In this document: positions 5,048-7,144 of the stretch, one piece after another
Layout: the number at the start of each line of letters is the position of its first letter
Position numbering within the stretch: the first letter of the stretch is position 1
From: Clostridiales bacterium
Lineage (GTDB): Bacteria; Bacillota; Clostridia; Lachnospirales; Lachnospiraceae
Reading direction: 5' to 3'
Assembly (NCBI GenBank): GCA_020859965.1
Contig: JAJBVF010000502.1
Span: 1 to 7,144 of the forward strand
Length of the DNA stretch: 7,144 nt
Translations under genes and position numbers: made by a program
Notes under the pieces: generated by a model
Told to the model about the DNA's origin: nothing
The model's input: the letters and a program-made list of their open reading frames with translations, nothing else
The model's database searches: none

Positions 5048-6595
5048 ATGAAACGGAATTCGCTTATAAAATTGCTTGTGACAGGAGCTCTGGTCATGGT
5101 GCTCACCGCGGGAACGGCTTTGGTATCACAGGCATCCGGACATATGGTGTTCGGACAGACACAGACTTACAGCTCCCTTGACCCGAGCAATGAGTATGAT
5201 GGTTGGATGATTGAACGCGCGGGCGTCGGAGAGACCCTGACAAAGCTGGATTCTTCCATGAATACAGTCGGATGGCTGGCGAAGGATGACTATTCGGTAT
5301 CGGAGGACGGACTGACCTGGACATTTACAATTAAGGATGACGTATGCTTTTCCAACGGGACAAAGCTGACGGCAGAGCTTGCGATGGCGTCTATCCAATA
5401 TGATTTTGACAATTCAGCCAGAGCAGCGGATTTTTTCTCGTTGAATTCCATGATGGCGGATGGGCAGACGCTTACGATCACGACGACCGAACCGGCGCCG
5501 ACGCTTCCGGGTATGCTGGCTGATCCGTTTTTTGTGATCTTTGATACGACGGTGGATCTGACGAATCTGGCGGACGAGGGTCCGATCTGCACCGGTCCGT
5601 ATGTGATCGAGAGTAATGATCAGATCTCGATGACGCTGAATGTAGTTAAAAATGAGAATTACTGGGACGGAGAACCTCAGCTGGATTCGATTGAGTTCCT
5701 GCAGTTCCAGGATCCGTCAGTCATGAACCTCTCGTTTCAGTCCGGTGAGCTGGACGCCTGTTATGGCCTGAGCACTACGGACGCGGCTGCTTACATGGAC
5801 AATGACGATTATATTCTGGAACTGTGCAACGGACTTCGCACGGACTGGGGACTGATGAACCAGAATGGTCTTCTTAAAGACAAGTCACTCCGCATTGCGC
5901 TGCTGGAATGCCTGGACATGGAGACAATCTGTGAAGTGCAGATGAATGGGATGTTTGTGCCAGGGAATACGCCGTTTGCCTCTGAGGCGCTTGGTGTAAA
6001 TGAACTGGAGAACCCGTATACTTACGATCTGGAGAATGCAGCGGCAGTCCTTGAAGAAGCCGGATATGCAGATACCGATGGCGATGGCATTCTCGAGACA
6101 GCAGATGGGACTCCGGTGGTTCTGGAGGTTTACTCTTATACGACCAGAGCGGAGCTTCCAATCATCTGCGAGGCACTTCAGTATGCGGCCGGTACGCTGG
6201 GGATTCAGCTGAATCTGAATTACGTGCAGGATCTCTGGGCGGAAACGATTCAGAACGGAAGCTACGATATCTGCATTTTCAACAGCAGCGGATTCCACTC
6301 CGGCGACGCAGCCGTGTTCCTGCAGCAATATTTCAAGAGCGACGCGGTTTACAACCAGTACGGATATGCGAATGAAGAGGTGGATGCCCTGATCACATCT
6401 CTGGAAACAGTGTTTGATACAGAAGAACGTGTGGAGATCGAGCGGGAAATTTCACAGATTCTGATGGATGACGCGTGCTGTGCGTTCTACAGCTATCCGA
6501 CGATCTATATAGCGGCGAAGAACACGGTAAGCGGACTGGAATGTACACCGGCGGATTATTACTGGATCACGGCGGATGTGGCGATGGAAGAGTAA
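5048..6595 (+). CDS. ABC importer solute-binding protein, family 5 (oligopeptide/dipeptide/nickel class)
   Basis: A 515-residue extracellular binding protein of the SBP_bac_5 (OppA/DppA/NikA) family, a normal length. It captures the substrate outside the membrane and hands it to the permease encoded next. Family landmarks in order: a signal peptide (KRNSLIK, then a hydrophobic core to about residue 26, with a cleavage site at SQA/SG near 29-30); the WTFTIKDDVCFSNGTKLTA segment, the usual 'W.F.lr..v.FsnG..lTA'; CTGPYVI; ENYWDGEP; FQSGELDACYGL; LRIALLECLDMETICEVQMNG; and DTDGDGILE at 342-350. No lipobox cysteine is present: at the place where one might expect it the sequence reads LTAGT, so the protein would be secreted or held by its uncleaved signal. 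It has about 11 cysteines, many for an exported protein, as tolerated in anaerobes. The ligand cannot be read from sequence: peptides are the default, but nickel or opine-type ligands are possible. The start follows the RBS spacing; ATG 5045 is the alternative. Confidence 0.92.
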   Translation: MKRNSLIKLLVTGALVMVLTAGTALVSQASGHMVFGQTQTYSSLDPSNEYDGWMIERAGVGETLTKLDSSMNTVGWLAKDDYSVSEDGLTWTFTIKDDVCFSNGTKLTAELAMASIQYDFDNSARAADFFSLNSMMADGQTLTITTTEPAPTLPGMLADPFFVIFDTTVDLTNLADEGPICTGPYVIESNDQISMTLNVVKNENYWDGEPQLDSIEFLQFQDPSVMNLSFQSGELDACYGLSTTDAAAYMDNDDYILELCNGLRTDWGLMNQNGLLKDKSLRIALLECLDMETICEVQMNGMFVPGNTPFASEALGVNELENPYTYDLENAAAVLEEAGYADTDGDGILETADGTPVVLEVYSYTTRAELPIICEALQYAAGTLGIQLNLNYVQDLWAETIQNGSYDICIFNSSGFHSGDAAVFLQQYFKSDAVYNQYGYANEEVDALITSLETVFDTEERVEIEREISQILMDDACCAFYSYPTIYIAAKNTVSGLECTPADYYWITADVAMEE

Positions 6596-6753
6596 TTCTT
6601 CCATCGGCAAAAACACAGAAGAAAAGCAAAAGAATTATAAAACAGCCCATATTCGAAAAAGCAGGCTAATATGGTTCGAAATGTGGTATCAATCTATCGG
6701 ACGGGATATAATACCGTTCACGCCGTATCGGCTGTGAGAAATCGGAGGGGGTT
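6596..6753 (+). other. Gap between binding protein and permease, with inverted repeat
   Basis: CCATATT (6647-6653) and AATATGG (6668-6674) form a 7-bp perfect stem with a 14-nt loop. A TTCGAA hexamer occurs at 6652-6657 and again at 6675-6680. A small GCCG-TAT-CGGC hairpin is at 6722-6732. A TATAAT at 6707-6712 has no acceptable -35. No T-run follows the stems. The gap probably lowers or processes the message between the abundant binding protein and the scarcer membrane part, as is common in importer operons. Confidence 0.45.
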
Positions 6754-7144
6754 ATGAACGTAAGACAAATCAGAAAGCGCCTCCTTCAGATGCTCATCGT
6801 TCTGTTTGGGATCAGCTTCCTTACATTTATTTTAACTTATCTGTCGCCGGGCGATCCGGTGACGGCCATGTATTCCGCAAGCGGTTCCATGCCGAGCGAG
6901 GCGGTGCTGGAGGCGACCCGGGAGGAGCTGGGACTGAACAAACCGTTTCTGGTACAGTACTGGAACTGGCTGGCCGGATGCCTGCAGGGGGATTTTGGCA
7001 CTTCCTATTCCATGCATAAGCCGGTCCTTCAGCTATTGTCATCGCGTCTTCTTCCGACCCTGAAGCTGGCATTTGTGTCGCTGCTGATCATGCTGATCGT
7101 TTCGGTGCCGCTTGGAATGCTCGCCGCAGTGTACAGGGGCAGAC
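6754..7144 (+). CDS. ABC importer permease, DppB/OppB/NikB family, 3'-truncated by window edge
   Basis: The first 130 codons of an inner-membrane permease; the frame stays open to the window end. It starts at ATG 6754 with a strong GGAGG (6744-6748) 5 nt upstream. Features: a short basic N-terminus (MNVRQIRKRL), a first membrane helix at about residues 11-30 (LQMLIVLFGISFLTFILTYL), the family hallmark SPGDP, then a periplasmic-side loop with ELGLNKPFLVQYWNWLAG and GDFGTSYSMHKPV, followed by the second membrane helix from about residue 103 (TLKLAFVSLLIMLIV). These are diagnostic of the B subunit of peptide/nickel importers, normally about 310 residues. The EAA loop that contacts the ATPase would lie beyond the window. 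A C-type permease and one or two ATPase genes are expected downstream. Confidence 0.93.
   Translation, partial: MNVRQIRKRLLQMLIVLFGISFLTFILTYLSPGDPVTAMYSASGSMPSEAVLEATREELGLNKPFLVQYWNWLAGCLQGDFGTSYSMHKPVLQLLSSRLLPTLKLAFVSLLIMLIVSVPLGMLAAVYRGR

Noticed and set aside
4852..5106. Minus-strand open frame of 84 codons across the importer control region
   Set aside because: It is antisense to the promoter, leader and signal peptide, has no recognisable domain, and its composition follows the complementary purine tract.
5885..6328. Minus-strand open frames inside the binding-protein gene
   Set aside because: They lie wholly within a complete family 5 binding-protein gene, and their translations show no domain.
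6684..6712. Internal promoter before the permease
   Set aside because: TATAAT at 6707-6712 is perfect, but the hexamers 16-18 bp upstream do not resemble a -35 and there is no TGn extension. It is mentioned only as a weak possibility.

Overview
The window reads as an ordinary chromosomal segment of an anaerobic Gram-positive bacterium, most likely a Clostridia/Lachnospiraceae-type Firmicute. This is inferred from strong purine-rich Shine-Dalgarno sites, near-consensus housekeeping promoters with TATAAT and extended -10 elements, roughly balanced base composition, a cysteine-rich exported binding protein and Firmicute-like protein families. No species can be named. I see no rRNA, tRNA, CRISPR array, transposase or phage gene.

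Left part (1-1779). The 3' end of a PAPS-dependent sulfotransferase gene (2-751, start outside the window) converges on a minus-strand gene for an HD-domain phosphohydrolase of the YfbR/HDDC2 5'-deoxynucleotidase type (801-1397). A divergent control region of about 390 bp follows (1398-1788). It has a likely minus-strand promoter for the HD gene and a plus-strand promoter whose spacer is almost filled by a 12-bp perfect palindrome.

Middle part (1789-4635). Three plus-strand genes are packed as one probable operon: an S66 serine peptidase (LD-carboxypeptidase/MccF type, catalytic Ser, Glu and His visible), a small protein with a C39/papain-like Cys...His signature that starts at a TTG inside the peptidase gene, and a LysR-type regulator. 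A 409-bp gene-free stretch follows. It holds a perfect stem-loop, an extended -10 promoter that runs into an inverted repeat and then an intrinsic terminator about 50 nt later, several short dyads, and a good promoter with a structured leader.

Right part (5048-7144). This is the start of an ABC importer operon of the oligopeptide/dipeptide/nickel class: a complete family 5 solute-binding protein with a signal peptide but no lipobox cysteine, a 158-bp gap with an inverted repeat, and the first 130 codons of a DppB/OppB/NikB-type permease.

Taken together, the LysR gene sits between two peptidase-like enzymes and a peptide-class importer. The simplest reading is a LysR-controlled module that takes up and trims small peptides, possibly wall peptides or peptide conjugates. 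Each family assignment is well supported. The functional link between them is inference from gene order. I do not see a clearly novel system; the best leads are the C39-like protein family and the regulatory architecture of 4636-5047.
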